64,000 nt of DNA from Cryphonectria parasitica EP155 (GCF_011745365.1 NW_024468916.1:1781630-1845629), one strand, 5' to 3'. Positions 1 to 12,155 are shown, counted from the first letter of the stretch. Translations and numbers: made by a program. The notes: generated by a model not told the origin, from the sequence alone.

Positions 1-176
1 TGGAGCTGGGGGAGATTCAGCCTGCGTGGAGCCTCCTAGTGGTTGACGAGCGTCCAGAATCGATCAGGATTCGTACGGGCGGAGGCATCCAGCTGGTGAG
101 GTCGACAGTGATGGCAGACGACCTTGGTGTGGTCCATTCCAGGCCTCGAGACAGGACCAGAGAAGCGGCCAAAAAG

Positions 177-182
177 TATAAA
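177..182 (+). promoter_or_regulatory. TATA box of the hydrophobin gene
   Basis: A perfect TATAAA lies about 150 bases before the hydrophobin ATG. The leader between them is rich in CT and CAACA-like sequence, as in strongly expressed fungal genes. This is inferred from sequence and spacing only. Confidence 0.55.
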
Positions 183-332
183 GAGCGGTCTCTTCTCCCG
201 TAATGAAGGTTTTACTCCTCCTTCTTCATCATCGACAACAAGAATCTTCGCAGCTACCTTTGCTACAGTCCATCTTCTCAATTCCGTAACTTGCAAAGTC
301 TTCGGGTCATTTCCCTCCAAACTTCAATCAAA

Positions 333-414
333 ATGCAGTTCTCCATCATTGCCATCTCCTTCCTTGCCTCCCTCGCTATGGCCTCGCCTGCCAAGCGCGG
401 CGGTGGTGGTGGCG

Positions 415-451
<37 letters not shown>

Positions 452-889
452 CTCCGGAGGCGGCTCCACGACCTACACCGCTTGCAGCTCCACTCTGTAC
501 AGCGAGGCTCAGTGCTGTGCCACCGACGTCCTCGGCGTTGCTGACCTGGACTGCGAGACTGGTAAGTACTCATCCCCTCCTACTCCTCATCCTCCTCCTC
601 TCTCCTGCACCATTCCATCCGTTCAGGAGAGACCCAATGTGTGCTTTCTTTCGAATATGTCCTCGAGCCACAGAAGCTGACGGCCATCTGTTTTAATAGT
701 TCCCGAGACCCCCACCAGCGCATCAAGCTTCGAGTCTATCTGCGCCACGTCCGGCAGAGATGCCAAGTGCTGCACGATTCCTCTCGTAAGTTCCCCTTGT
801 CCTGAAGTGATGGCAATGGCGATAAAAGGTGCTGACGCCCGATGCAGCTCGGCCAGGCTCTCCTCTGCCAGGACCCAGTTGGTCTGTAA
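333..889 (+). CDS. Class II hydrophobin with Gly-Ser repeat
   Basis: Small secreted amphipathic protein that self-assembles at air-water or wall surfaces. Three exons (333-561, 700-785, 848-889) give 118 residues; both introns have GTAAGT donors and AG acceptors. A signal peptide covers about residues 1-18, followed by Ala-Lys-Arg, a Kex2-like site. The eight cysteines follow C-x9-CC-x11-C-x16-C-x8-CC-x10-C, exactly the class II spacing. Between the signal peptide and the first cysteine lies a Gly-only then Gly-Ser run encoded by a hexanucleotide repeat. The protein stops very soon after the eighth cysteine. Family assignment is firm; the particular role (conidia, aerial hyphae, host surface) cannot be read from the sequence. 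Confidence 0.93.
414..455 (+). repeat. Hexanucleotide coding repeat (Gly-Ser)
   Basis: Six perfect GGCTCT units followed by one GGCTCC variant, inside hydrophobin exon 1. Each unit adds one Gly-Ser pair in frame, so slippage would change the linker length without breaking the frame. Confidence 0.9.
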
Positions 890-1405
890 GGGGATTCCGA
901 AGTCTGATAGCAGATCGACCGTGCCCAAGCCCAGGCTCGCAGGTGGCACTTGCAAAAGTTGAGGTTGAGATGCTTCGGAGTTGATTAGACACACGTAGCA
1001 AAGGTGAAGGGATTGGGCCCTTTGATGCGAACTGCCACTCCTTTTTTAATGTCTTTTTGTCTTCACATCAAAGTGTAATAATTTGGCCCATCCTTTCTTG
1101 CTCTTTTATTCATAGTTAGCTGGCGCCGTTATTAGCAATCCATTGAGCTCAATGCATGCGTGGCTTGACGTTGCAAATCTAGTGACATGCTCTCCCGACC
1201 CGGTGATGCTCAAATGATCAGCACTTTTCCGTGTTGACTTTGTATGTCTTCGGTTTGGCGTTGCATCCAGCGATTGGGGTACCATCGTCCTACCATGGTC
1301 CTTGCCATGCCGTAGGCTTTGATTTAGGTTGATGTCATGGCGGTGGGCACGGTAAAGATGGGGCGTCTCGGCGAAGGCAATGGACATGTAGAACCTGACT
1401 ACAGC
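890..1405. other. Intergenic, 3' flanks of two convergent genes
   Basis: Holds the hydrophobin 3' region (an AATAATTT stretch near 1077) and the downstream flank of the Mpv17 gene. I see no further gene here. Confidence 0.6.
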
Positions 1406-2056
1406 TCAATCATGCTTTGGCGGTGGCTCAGGATGCGTGAGAAGACTCAGAATAATGTTCCAGCAGAACCCGACGCACACCGAGACCAACTGCCGCTTCT
1501 CCACCGGCACGAGGACGAAATTGAGGACCATAACCCACGGCCAGATAGCCCAACTGGCGTAAATCAGGGTGAATATTTTCGATCTCCAGATTACCGCAAT
1601 CTCCGCGAGGTGCTGCACACGGAAAAAATTGGTCCAGGTCAGGAAGATGGACAGGAAGCAGAACATGCCCACTGTCTGGTCCAGCACGAGCTTGGCAACG
1701 ATGTTCCGCCAAATGACTCCCTGCCTCGACTGATTCAGCGACTCCAGAAGGTTGAATGAGGCTCCCTCCGTGCTTAGTCGGCTTTCTTCGTCGTCATGAG
1801 CCTTCTCCTTGGCTGAGACATTCAAGACGCTGTCGACGGGCCGGCGGCTAGGAAACAGGCGCTCTAGCAAGATGTGCCAGAAGAAACCCAGCTGGGCCTG
1901 AAAGAAACCGTAGAGAGCGAACTCGACAATACGCTGTCGATCGAATGGCGGTGGGGTCGGATCCTGTGAATGCCATCTTGCAACAAGCTGCGCGGTGATA
2001 TTTGCAGCACCTTTGAGGAAGAAAGCCCTGACTGCGGTCGAAAGGAGTGGGCCCAT
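1406..2056 (-). CDS. Mpv17/PMP22 family membrane protein
   Basis: Single-exon gene, 216 residues. The C-terminal half carries the family signature: a Trp-x-x-Trp-Pro segment, then Asn, Pro and Arg at the usual spacing, then a final hydrophobic Trp-containing helix (WAIWPWVMVLNF, later WNIILSLL). An upstream Asp-Gln pair in a hydrophobic stretch (LVLDQTVG) matches the second conserved block. Four hydrophobic segments fit the usual topology. The family works in peroxisomal or inner mitochondrial membranes (PMP22, Mpv17, Sym1); which one applies here cannot be decided. A hydrophilic Lys/Glu/Asp-rich insert at about residues 75-100 is longer than in the short members. Confidence 0.88.
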   Translation of the reverse strand: MGPLLSTAVRAFFLKGAANITAQLVARWHSQDPTPPPFDRQRIVEFALYGFFQAQLGFFWHILLERLFPSRRPVDSVLNVSAKEKAHDDEESRLSTEGASFNLLESLNQSRQGVIWRNIVAKLVLDQTVGMFCFLSIFLTWTNFFRVQHLAEIAVIWRSKIFTLIYASWAIWPWVMVLNFVLVPVEKRQLVSVCVGFCWNIILSLLTHPEPPPKHD

Positions 2057-2825
2057 GATCTGGCCTAACCTGGCGCCGCTATAACGACAGCGGGATAATC
2101 AATTGCTATGTCAAGATAGCCCAGGTCAGAGCATCTATTGTCGCAGTGATGTTGCACGCAAGATGCCTGTTGGAGAGGTGTTGAAGCCTGGATGGGAAGA
2201 CGTCGTTGTAATTTGGCTGGTTTTGGGGACACGTTGCTGGCAATTCGATCTGCCTCACCTCATTTCAGAAACTCGGCATGACCGAGGTGAGTTGCGGAGG
2301 AGCAGGGTTAGGGTCTGGGTCAATGCATTGTAAAGACTGTCGTTTGAATGTGGAATTCCACGAAATTAAGTATCGTGTTTGTAGACTTGCGAAACAGATG
2401 AGTCGAATATGAGCCTCAAGTCTCTGGTAAGGCTGATATAAAGGGGCAAAAGAAGGCGCTTTCTGAGACAATCGTTACACTTGACCTTCCTCTTTGACTA
2501 ACTACTATGGTACTTCCTAGTCGGTCGAGAACCTGCCGTGGTCGCAACTGCACCATAGTAGTTTTCTCTAAAAAAAATGATTATGTCAGCATTCTGACCC
2601 CTGTATCCCTGTTGTGGTAGGCACGATGGGATGGTAGGGTTTGCCCCCTGCAATAATCCCGACGTCATAGGCGTTTCCTGGTGCTCGTCCATATAGGACG
2701 CTCACTCCTCCCCTAGACTGGCCGCCGCCAACAAACATAAACTTGTTGACACTTACTCTACTCCTCTATACCGCCCTCGTCACGGCCGCTGTGTGAAACT
2801 GGGACTACGTCCCAATTCTTACATC
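2057..2825. other. Divergent intergenic region
   Basis: Separates the leftward Mpv17 gene from the rightward HAM1-like gene and so probably holds both promoters. No credible reading frame; a run of seven A bases follows a CT-rich stretch near 2566. Confidence 0.5.
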
Positions 2826-5139
2826 ATGGCCAGCATCATGGAGTGCCTAGGTGTATTCTGCTGGTGCCTTCCCTGCTTCGGCCCACTCGCAGAGGATGAG
2901 GACCGCGAGCCGTTGCTCCCACAGTACCTCGATGACACGGTGCTGCAGAGGGAGCTTCACCAGAAACTCCATACCTATCAGATGCTGCGTGCGCTCACAC
3001 AGGGCTCCATGCCATCAAATGAGCAGGCCATCATCAATCTGAGGACTCTGCTAGCCTCAGATGTTCTCAACGTGGACAACGCCGAGCTCAGTGACTCGGG
3101 CAGAGCCCTCATACACTACACCAAGCTGTGGCTCAAGCAGTTTATGGATCTGTTACAACACAAGAACGGGAATGACCAGATCCAAGACTTCATTTGGTAT
3201 TTGACCAAGGCACGCGTGTCTGTCGACATGGAGGATATTGTACATAGAACTTCCAAGGCGACTTCGAAGGCGCAGACAGCTGCTGGTCAGTGTTGAGATA
3301 CATCTCGTGCATCTTGCAATCTGGATACTGACACATTCCATAGCCTATCAGAGCCTTCAGACAGTCGGCTCCCTCTTATTGACAAACTCGGATTTCCGCC
3401 TCTTTCTGGCCGATCTCAGTACTATTGGGAGGGAAGTCTTCCGGGACACGGCTTTCACTCTCTCTGAAGTATCTCAGCAGGCTGCCCACCGCCTGGAGCC
3501 TTCCAAGCAGCAGCAACAGGCCCTGAGAGAGCCAGGTACTGATGGAGAGACTGTCCCGAGCGCGGGTGAGCTCGGAGGAGACGTGACAGATGTCGCCAAA
3601 GTCGTGGTCGAGGGTGCTGCTGAAGTGGCCCAGGAGGCCGAGCACAGCTTCGTCGAAAAAATCACAGGAGACGAGAAGACGACCCTCCTCTACCGTCTCA
3701 AGGAGGCAGTGACAAAGCTCAGGAAGCGACAAGATTACTCTGAATCTGTGTCGACGATAGCGAAACTATTGCAGCGCTATGCTCTTGTGTATTCACATGT
3801 CGTTCAAGAGACGGCATCTGTAGCAGAGCGTGACATCGACACGAATTCGGAGATGGATAAGGCAGTCAAGAACTTTTGGGCGTTCGTCAAGTCCTTTGGG
3901 GATTCTGCCGAGTGGCAGGAGCTGGAGCGCAGATTCAACCAGGTGCTCGATCATGGCAAGATTGACCCTCAGTTTGACAAGCTGGTTCAGCAAGCCGGAA
4001 ATGCCTTACAAGAGATGTTGACCGATCCTGGGTTTTTCGAACACGCGGAACAGAGGTTCCAGGACCTAAGGGCACAGTCAAGCCAGCTTGCTTCCGACTC
4101 GTCACTCCGCGACGACATTGACGGCCTGCTCGCTAAACTGCAGTCTACGATCAAGTCTGTCCTCCGCGACGTTGATATTTCTAAGCTGATGCAAACATCG
4201 ACCTACATAGCCAAGATCCTATCTCCGGCACATCAGTATACAAACACCGAGCTGGTGACCGACGCCATGCACCATTTCATCCCGAAACTGATCGAGTCGA
4301 TCCAGTACGTGCCAATACCAAGGGTCGAGGTCTCCACCCCCGAGGTCGACCTTCTTCTCGAAAACATCATTCTGGAGCCTGGCGTCACCATCAACAGCAC
4401 GTCTTTCCTCCCGTACCGTCTCCGAGTTGAAACCCGCAACGATCTCGAAATCCGCAAAGCGCGAACGAGGACGACCTCCAGCCTTGAGTCCCTCGTTACT
4501 GTCAAGGTCGATGGCATGTCCATCCGTGCCCAAGAGATAGGCTACTGGATACGCGCACACTCGGGGTTGCTTCAGCTTGCTGATGAAGGCATTGCTTCAT
4601 TCGAGCTAGACGAGAGGGGCATCGACGTCGAGATAGACATCGAGGTCGCAAAAGAACGGATGGAGAGCATTATTTCTCTCAAGGCCGTCCGCGTTCACAT
4701 TCACAAGCTCGACTACACCTTGCGCAAGTCCAAATTCGCACTCGCCGCCACTTTATTCAAACCCATGATCATACCTATGGTTCGATCAGCTATCGAATCA
4801 CAAATGTCCACCGCCATAGCTGATCTGGTCCACTTTGCGAATAGGGAGCTGCTGTACGCACGGGAGAGGCTGCGGGCCACGCGTATCGCCGATCCGGATG
4901 ACCTCTGGACCTTTATCAAGGCTGTGTCGGCTCGCCTGGTACCAGAAGAGGATCCAGACCTCTACACACGAGTGGGCATCACCGCGCCCGGCAGCGGGGT
5001 GTTCAAAGGAGTCTACGCTCCCGGAAGCATTGTCAAGGTCTGGAATGAGGAAGCCATCCAGGCGATGCAGAGGATTCGGGAAGGAGAGGACGTCGGGTGG
5101 AGAAATGACATTTTTGATGTCGTAACGAGTCATCTGTGA
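2826..5139 (+). CDS. HAM1-like (BPI/TULIP-related) protein
   Basis: Two exons (2826-3285 and 3344-5139) joined in phase give 751 residues. The N-terminal part (EREP-like acidic start, then LHTYQMLRAL, MPSNEQ, IINLRTLLASDVLN) and the junction (TAA-YQSLQTVGSLLLTNSDF) match the fungal HAM1-like N-terminal family. The C-terminal 250 residues match the HAM1-like C-terminal domain, related to bactericidal-permeability-increasing (lipid-binding TULIP) folds, ending with the usual PGSIVKVWNEE motif. The middle is helical and charged. The start at 2826 is one of several Met codons (2793, 2826, 2838); the Cys-rich stretch after it (CLGVFCWCLPCFG) could be acylated. Probable role: lipid or membrane binding; no reaction is known to me. 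Confidence 0.85.
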
Positions 5140-6642
5140 TCACGAACACGTTTGTTTAGGGAGCCCGTATACCTGTGCTGTGGCTGTTGGGGGTGGATTT
5201 CTTTTTTGTGGGCCTCACTGCATAATGAAGGCCAGATGATAGCATAGGGTTCAAGGGGAGGACAAAACATAGGCAGGTCATAATCAGTACCCTTTCACTC
5301 TCGAAGCATCGGATTGAGAAGGAGTCAAACAACAACCTTGGAATCAAGACTGGACCTCTTCTGTTCTCGGACTTCCCGAGTTTTGCCGCTTTAATGTCAC
5401 GTTGTTTGCCGCTGCATGAGTGAGGTACGGCGCCAGTATAACAGATTCACAGAGACCACATTGGGAAAAGCCTCTCAACTCAAGCAGCTCATGCCGTCCA
5501 CCCTCGTGCGATGCGAATGCGATAGTACCAGGGACTCCCTCGTATGGTTCGGCTCGGACCCACGTCCCTTCGTCCACTATCCGTCGCTCCATTTAGTCGA
5601 CCTTCTAGAAGACTTCGGGCATGGTTGCTCGGCACCGCTCCGAGTGCCCACGATGTACATACTTGGATAGGAGATCTTTGCCCGACCCGGTACGGGCCCA
5701 CACCTACTCCGTACGGATTACAGCCGACGACAGATCTCAGAATACCAGCTAGCCGGATTTCCGAAATGCGACCTCAGTCCTTGCGCAAGACCTGGCCCGC
5801 AAGACCGGAGCACCCTGGTGTTACCCTTTACATTGATTGTGACCAGAGCTCCTCCCACCCTCCATGAGAGCGTGTGTCTCAGGTCAGGCCCTCGATCTGC
5901 GTTGCTCCAAAAAGTTGGACGACAGACCGTTGCATCGAGCAACAAGTGTCATGCAATCCCTTGACCAGAAGAAGAACTTGACCGAGGTCCTCGCCATGCA
6001 CTTGCCAACAGCCTCGGCAACAAATTGTTTTCATTCTTGGATGAATCCGGACCACCTCAGCCCTACATGGAAGGTTACCAAGGTAAGCGAAGGCAATAAA
6101 CACGTACGCATATTCTTGGGTGCAAACGGACACTGGTACGAAATCTCCGGAACCTCAGATCATTGCCTGCGTTTCCTGCCATGTGCCACCTTGAGCTTCC
6201 GTGTAGGGTGCGTGTGGGCAAGCACACGTGGCATGCAGGGTGGATCAGCGCGCCGCTTGAGGGAGCTGTTGTCAACAGCTGAAGGGCAAGCAGAGACTTC
6301 CAAGACATAATTTGTGACAGACTATATGTCAATGACGAGCCTCGTTTTTTCTGGGGAGCCTTGAGACACCTTCCGAATACAGGAAACCTAGGGGTGTATT
6401 GCAGGGCATCGTGCATCCTAGGCCCGCTTTCGCAGCGCGCGTGGCTTTCGAGGGTGCATCGGGTTCCGATTCGGTTCAACCACCATCCACTCCACATGTT
6501 GCATGCACAAGTTGTCCCAAATAGGCAAATGTTTGTCAGTCATGGCGCCGACGATTCATCTTGCAGAGTGGGCTAAAAGAAAAGAAAAAGAGAAGAAGAA
6601 GAAGAAGGGAAAAAAAGAAGACAAAAGAGTCCCCTGGTACTG
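5140..6642. other. Intergenic, no supported gene
   Basis: About 1.5 kb. Short frames occur on both strands (the longest 148 codons at 5864-6310), but none has family motifs, fungal-like splice sites or a convincing start context. The last 100 bases are purine-rich (AAG/GAA runs near 6580-6625), just before the lipase TATA box. Confidence 0.5.
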
Positions 6643-6648
6643 TATAAA
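6643..6648 (+). promoter_or_regulatory. TATA box of the secretory lipase gene
   Basis: TATAAA about 200 bases upstream of the lipase ATG, followed by a pyrimidine-rich leader with repeated CCTC/TTCC, a common arrangement at fungal genes for secreted enzymes. Confidence 0.5.
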
Positions 6649-6843
6649 ATCCCCGCAGGATCCCTCCTATGTATTTCACATTTACCCTGACGGATTTTCC
6701 ACCTCTCAACCCGACCTTTCCACCCGCCGCCCTTGTTGCATTCCCTCCCTCTCCGGCCCTTGATAATCCGTCTCCTCGACCAGACAACAGCCCTTCTTGC
6801 CAAGTCTTCCAAGGGCAGAGGAACGGAGAAAAGAAAAAGCATC

Positions 6844-8283
6844 ATGGCCTTGTTGAACCTCGCTAGGACGCTGGCGCTCGTCAGCCTCGTCGCCAATGCT
6901 GCCCTGGCTGCCGTGACCCAGCGAGCCACCACCCAGCCGCTTCCACCCAGCGAGGATCCCTGGTACACTGCGCCCGACGGCTATGAGGACGCCGCACCTG
7001 GAGAGATCCTCCGCAACCGGACTGCCCCAGGAAATCTGGTGTCCGTTGTTGGATCCAACTGCTCCGCGGCATACAACCTCCTCTACCGCACGACGGCAAG
7101 CCAGGGCAATGTCACCTTCGCCGTGACCACCGTGCTGGTGCCCCAGAGCGATGTGGCGACCAACGCCGTCCTCTCCTACCAGATCCCCTACGACTCGGCC
7201 TGGATCGACGCCAGTCCCAGCTACGCCCTGTACGAGAGCGTCCCCTCGGACATCAAGATCGCCCTGGGCAAGGGCTACTTTGTCATCGTGCCAGACTACG
7301 AGGGACCCCTCGCGAGCTTCACCGCTGGCCACATGTCTGGGTACGCCACGCTGGACAACGTTCGTGCGGCCCTGAACGCTGCCGACCTGTACGATCTGCC
7401 TGACGACCCTTACTATGCGGTCTGGGGCTACTCGGGCGGCGCCCTGGCCTCCGAGTGGGCTGCGGAGCTGCAGCTGGACTATGCTCCTGAGCTGGACTTT
7501 GCCGGTGCCGCGCTGGGCGGGCTCACTCCTAATGTGACCAGCGTGCTCCTCCAAATCAACGCGAAAATCTCTGCTGGCCTTGCTCCGGTAAGAAGAAGAA
7601 GATAACGGCAGAAGAAGCCTTTCCTCTTCTCTTCTCTTTCTTTTTTTCCCTTCTCTTTCTCCCATGGCATATCTCAAAGTTGCCTGCTGACTCTGACAAA
7701 CTCCCCTCAGCCCGCCATCCTTGGTCTCCTGAGCCAGTGGCCCGCAACCCAGGACTATGTCTTCTCCCAGTTCACCACCAACACCAAGGGCATCTACACC
7801 GAGGCCAACTTCATGGCGGCCGAGAACTACACCCTCTCGGACGACGAGTCGTCCTACGAGCTCCAGGACATCTTCCTCTACTTCCAGAACGGCGAGGAGG
7901 TCCTGACCGGCGCCGAGGTCTCGGCCGTCGTCGACCAGGACGGCGTCATGGGCCTCCACGGCGTGCCGCAGATGCCCGTCTTCGCGTACAAGGCCATCCA
8001 GGACCAGATCAGCCCCATCGCCGACACCGACGCCCTGATCGCACAGTACTGTGCCGCCGGCGCCAACATCCTGTACGAGCGCAACACCGTCGGCACCCAC
8101 GGCAGCGAGGCGCTCTACGGCGACCCCGCTGCTACCGCCTGGCTGGATGCTGTGCTCACGGGCACGTACGCCGAGACGTATAGCACCACCGGGTGCACTA
8201 TTGAGAACGTCACTGTCCAGACGTCCCGGTCTTTTGATAGTGACACGCGCAGGGCTCGGGGTTCGAGGTTGTTATTCGAATAG
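6844..8283 (+). CDS. Secretory lipase (LIP family)
   Basis: Extracellular triacylglycerol lipase or esterase of the alpha/beta-hydrolase fold. Exons 6844-7587 and 7711-8283 join in phase 0, giving 438 residues, the usual length of the Candida LIP/CalA family. Residues 1-22 are a signal peptide. The nucleophile elbow is GYSGG with Ser197; the likely acid is Asp346 (in IQDQISPI) and the catalytic His is His378 (in VGTHGSEA). Several N-x-S/T sites (for example NRT, NCS, NVT) fit a secreted glycoprotein. The intron has donor GTAAGA and a long pyrimidine tract before CAG. The upstream in-frame Met at 6733 would spoil the signal peptide, so 6844 is the better start. Convergent with the rhamnosidase gene. 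Confidence 0.93.
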
Positions 8284-8780
8284 ACCGCCGGGAAGACTTG
8301 TCTCTGTGAAAATGGCAGTGAACGTTGGAGGGGGGGTGTGAGAAGGGCAGGCACACACCACAAAAAAAAAAAAAAAAAAGTTTTCTTGTTCTTACATCTT
8401 CTCTGGACATATTTGAATGCACAAAAGAAGCGCATTTAGCATCATAGCATAACCTCACTTGAGCATTTCATGGCATATAAAAAAGGGAAACGTTATGGCA
8501 ATTCCATCAATAAATAGAGACTACAAAACATCAAAAGTGTTCATGAGTATAGAACCGTCAGAAAGTCTGTGACAACGATCAAGATCATTTCTTTGCTGTC
8601 AGCGCTTTAGCTGTGGTGGAGTTTCTTGAGCAGTCGATCTCATTATTAAGACATGGATACATGGAATAGTTCTTTGTAAGATCAACCACTAGAAATCGGC
8701 CACATTTAGATATAGCTACCAGGCACCACAACATACAAAGTGTATTTTATAGATCTCTTCTTCCAAAGAGTGTAACTAAT
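8284..8780. other. Intergenic between convergent lipase and rhamnosidase genes
   Basis: AT-rich 3' flank of both genes. Contains a homopolymer A run (about 8363-8380) preceded by a G run. No gene seen. Confidence 0.6.
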
Positions 8781-11700
8781 CTAAGCCTGTATTCTCAACT
8801 CCTTATAAGGTATGACGGTCACTGGAGCAATCAGACCATACGGCTGCCCTCCATACTTGGTAGAATACTCAGCCTCTTCCCAAGACTGCGTAACATTTAC
8901 CTGGAGAAGCCTGTTCCTCAGCGTCGAGGGCGCCTCGATTCTGATAGAATTAGTCCCTCGGACCAAGTACGAGCCAATATCGACAAAAGCGTTCGTGACA
9001 TCCACAGGTCCCGTCCACTGGTCATTCACAAACACTCTGACAGCATTCAGTACCGGTCCAAGGTTGAGAAAGGCCCCAGCAGTGACGTTGGTCGGAGTCC
9101 ACGCAAATTGCGCCGTATATGTGCCGATGCCCGATGTGTTCTGCAGACCAGTGATGTTGTACCAGGGGATGAGCTCCTCCAGGGTAAGGTGGTGAAACGT
9201 GAACACAGACGAGTAATTCGTCCAGGGCTCAGGCCCTGGTTGCCAATCCTGCACGGTGAGGTTCCAGGGGCCAATGTCGAAAGGCGGAGACAAAGAGGAG
9301 GAAGAGGAGGAGGCGGTACTGCTGAATGTCAGATTCCGGCCGTCGCTGAGATTGATGGACTGCGAGGAGTTGCGGCTCGATTTGGCAATGAGATAGTCTC
9401 CATCGGAAGAGGAGTTAAAAAACTCGACATCCGATTGGATGACGTGGACAGCTGGAACCGTGACGTCTGCGAAGAAACCCTCAGGCGCAAAAGCGACGAT
9501 GGTGCTTTGATTGGACTTGAGATCAAACCACAGGTTGAAGCGTCCACCCGTCGTGGTGTAATTTAGGATCGGGCTGATGGTGCCCTTCCACGCGTCGAGG
9601 GCATATGGGATTCCGCTTCCTCTGAGGGAGGCTTCGGTGGCATGGCTGGCGTTGAGATCGGAGTTATAGACCCAGTAGTAATCAACTACATTTTCAGCAT
9701 CCCACCTGTGCGTGTATAGAATGGGACATGGAGACAAATTCTCCGCGGCAGGCGAGATATCAAGTTCTTTGAGGGCCCCGACGACGTCGGCCTCCGAGCT
9801 GAGGTTCTTCACGGTTGAGTATGTAAGTAACTTCTGCACATCTTGCTTGATTTGCAGATCGGCTGCAGCCGAGTAGTAGGGGCTGGTCTCTGGCACACCG
9901 CCCACGAAAAGGATCGCAAAGCCCTGCTCGGCGTATTCGAGAAGTCGTGTCACAGCACCGGTGGTGATATTCGTGGAGTTGTCGACGATAAATGCCGAAA
10001 ATGCTGGACCATCCTCTGCCAATGTTCCGTTTGTGATAATAGCGTTGTCCTGGCCAATTTTTCTGATGATTAGTGATTCCGTTACTCTCGATACTTGGAT
10101 GATATCATAGCGACGGCCACACTTACTCTCGTGAGCAACGAAGGGCTGACGGATACATATGAATATCCGGCATCCTGTAGTGATCGATCGCCAAAGATAT
10201 TTTCACCCATTCCGTAATGCTTGATGTCGACGGAGAGGTACTTGTGCCTGTATATCCCAACATCGACCCGGGGCACTCCAGTCTGCAAAATCAACTGTGT
10301 CCTCGCGATCCAGTCCGCCATCTCCCGCACATACGCCCAGCTGGGCTGTCTCGGCCCCCACATCTCGCTGTACGTCCACTCAAATGTAGTGAGGCCGGGC
10401 CACTCGACCTCAGGCCGGTACCCAGAGTACGGGAATCCGTGCGTAACGATCCTGTTGACCCCGCCAGCATAATTGATGGCGCAGTCGTTGAGAATCAGCG
10501 GCCACGTTGCCGCGTACGCGAAGTACCGGTGGGCCCCCAGCTCAGAGCTGAAGATCTGCTTCTGGCCCATCATCGCACCTCCGCCCATGGCCCTGAAGGC
10601 GTCGATCACGCCATCGAAGTAGTTGGACTCGGTCTCGGGAGCGTCGATGTGTGCAGCGGCGCTGACCATGTCCCACGGCGGTGCGAGGATGGGTGCTGTT
10701 GCGTATGGCTGGAGGCTGCCCTGTAGGCCCCATTTTGAGGACCAGATGGACAGACCTTCCAGGTGGTATGTCTCGTACAGCTCCTGGAGGGCCTGATAGA
10801 AGTCATTCCGAACCTTCCAGTCAATAGCCGTGCCGTTCACGCGCCCGCTATCGAAGGAGAAGTAGAAGTACGCGTCCGCCAGCGTGCTGGGAGGTAAGTC
10901 CGTTGTACCAAACAGGATAGGCAGGAATGGGACGAGGTCATAACCTCGAGATTGATTGAAGAAGTTGAGGAAGCCGTCTGTCCAGAACAGGGTGGCTGTG
11001 AACTCGGCTGAGTCCTCCCATGCGTACAAGCCCAACTGTTGGATCAGGTCACCATTCGCGCCGTTCATGACATACTCCTCCGTAAAGCCAGTCCAGAGGT
11101 CCGTCCCAGCTTGGCTGAAGTGGTCGACTACGTAGGCGAACCAAGAAGCTGGGTTGTCGGGATTCGTGGCGTTGTTGAAGGCGCCTTGGGCAGCAAGATA
11201 TCCTGTTCGCCTCTGATAGAATGTGAAGAGGACGTATTCATCACCGCCATCAGTGGGCGCAGTCCACGTTATGCTTCCATTTTGTACCAGTGAGGTCACG
11301 TCCTGGATGCTATCGAAATCCAGTCCCGTAACTCTAGGATCTTGGGAGGGCACTGTTTCAGGTACATATCGATTAGTTGATCACCTCGTGTCATTCAATT
11401 GGCCCAACGCAAGCGAGAACAGGCTGTACAGTCCGCCCAACGATTAGTGTAGCTCATCACCCACCTGTACTTTTCCTGGCGACGACAGCGGCGACAAACT
11501 TGTTTGTATAATTCTGAAAGGGCGGGTAGAAATCTGGGGCATTCGCATATCCCGCAAAGGTATGTCCAGGGGGAGGCAGGGCGCCGCTGAATGTCGAGCC
11601 AGAAGAGATGCTCACGTTGCCGTAGGCCAGCTCCGTGTTCATGCCTTCCGAGTCGGGGTCCAAGATGGGGATGGACGCGCCCTGTGTCGGTCCCAGGGCG

Positions 11701-12155
11701 AAATCGACAGTCATGTTGAGGTCCTCGGCTGCCCGGAGCATGGTCTCGAAGCGTCTGGTCCAGTTGAGTCCTCCGTAGCCATATTCGGCCGGGTCGACTA
11801 CCGCCAGCTCGATGCCGTAGTTCTCTAGGCAGATCACCTCTACACTACCCCATCCCGAATCGTGGATGGTCTTGAGGTCCGCGTAGAGAACGTCATCGTC
11901 GACATCGGCATCCGGTACCCAATATCGGAACGTTGGCCGGGCGAGGCCGGTTGGATTCACAAACTCGCTTGGTACGTCGTATTGGATCCATGGGGCCGGT
12001 CGCTGGCCGAAGCCCTGAGGCTTGGGTGAGGCTGCTGTTGCTATGCTCGCCAACACAAGCACTTGCATGAGAGCCGCCGTGGCCGAAGTGAATCCAGTGA
12101 GAGCCATCCTGGGTGTGACGGCTGCCATGCTGAAGCCGACGTCTTGCACATCCAA
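8781..12155 (-). CDS. GH106-like secreted alpha-L-rhamnosidase
   Basis: Large secreted glycoside hydrolase of the GH106 type. Three exons, in gene order 12155-11465, 11352-10127 and 10049-8781, give 1061 residues. An N-terminal hydrophobic stretch ending in Ala-Ala about residue 42 is a signal peptide; Met at 12128 or 12107 would give a tidier one. The first module has the typical opening (a short FR-W-P string, then GWGSVEVICLE), followed by a long catalytic barrel region and a C-terminal beta-sandwich with ARVFVN-like and GTNSIRIEA-like text. Many N-x-S/T sites. For intron 2 only the acceptor at 10050 (GGCCAG) keeps the frame; the nearer ATCAG does not. Intron 1 could use GTACAG or GTGGGT; I prefer GTGGGT. 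I did not identify the catalytic glutamates. Rhamnogalacturonan or rhamnoside breakdown is inferred. Confidence 0.8.

Noticed and set aside
5864..6310. 148-codon plus-strand frame in the 5-6.6 kb spacer
   Set aside because: No family motif, no signal peptide, no introns or promoter; overlaps frames of similar length on the other strand.
6706..8100. 464-codon open frame on the minus strand
   Set aside because: Antisense to the lipase and its intron, with no domain text; the lipase triad, signal peptide and splice sites are on the plus strand.
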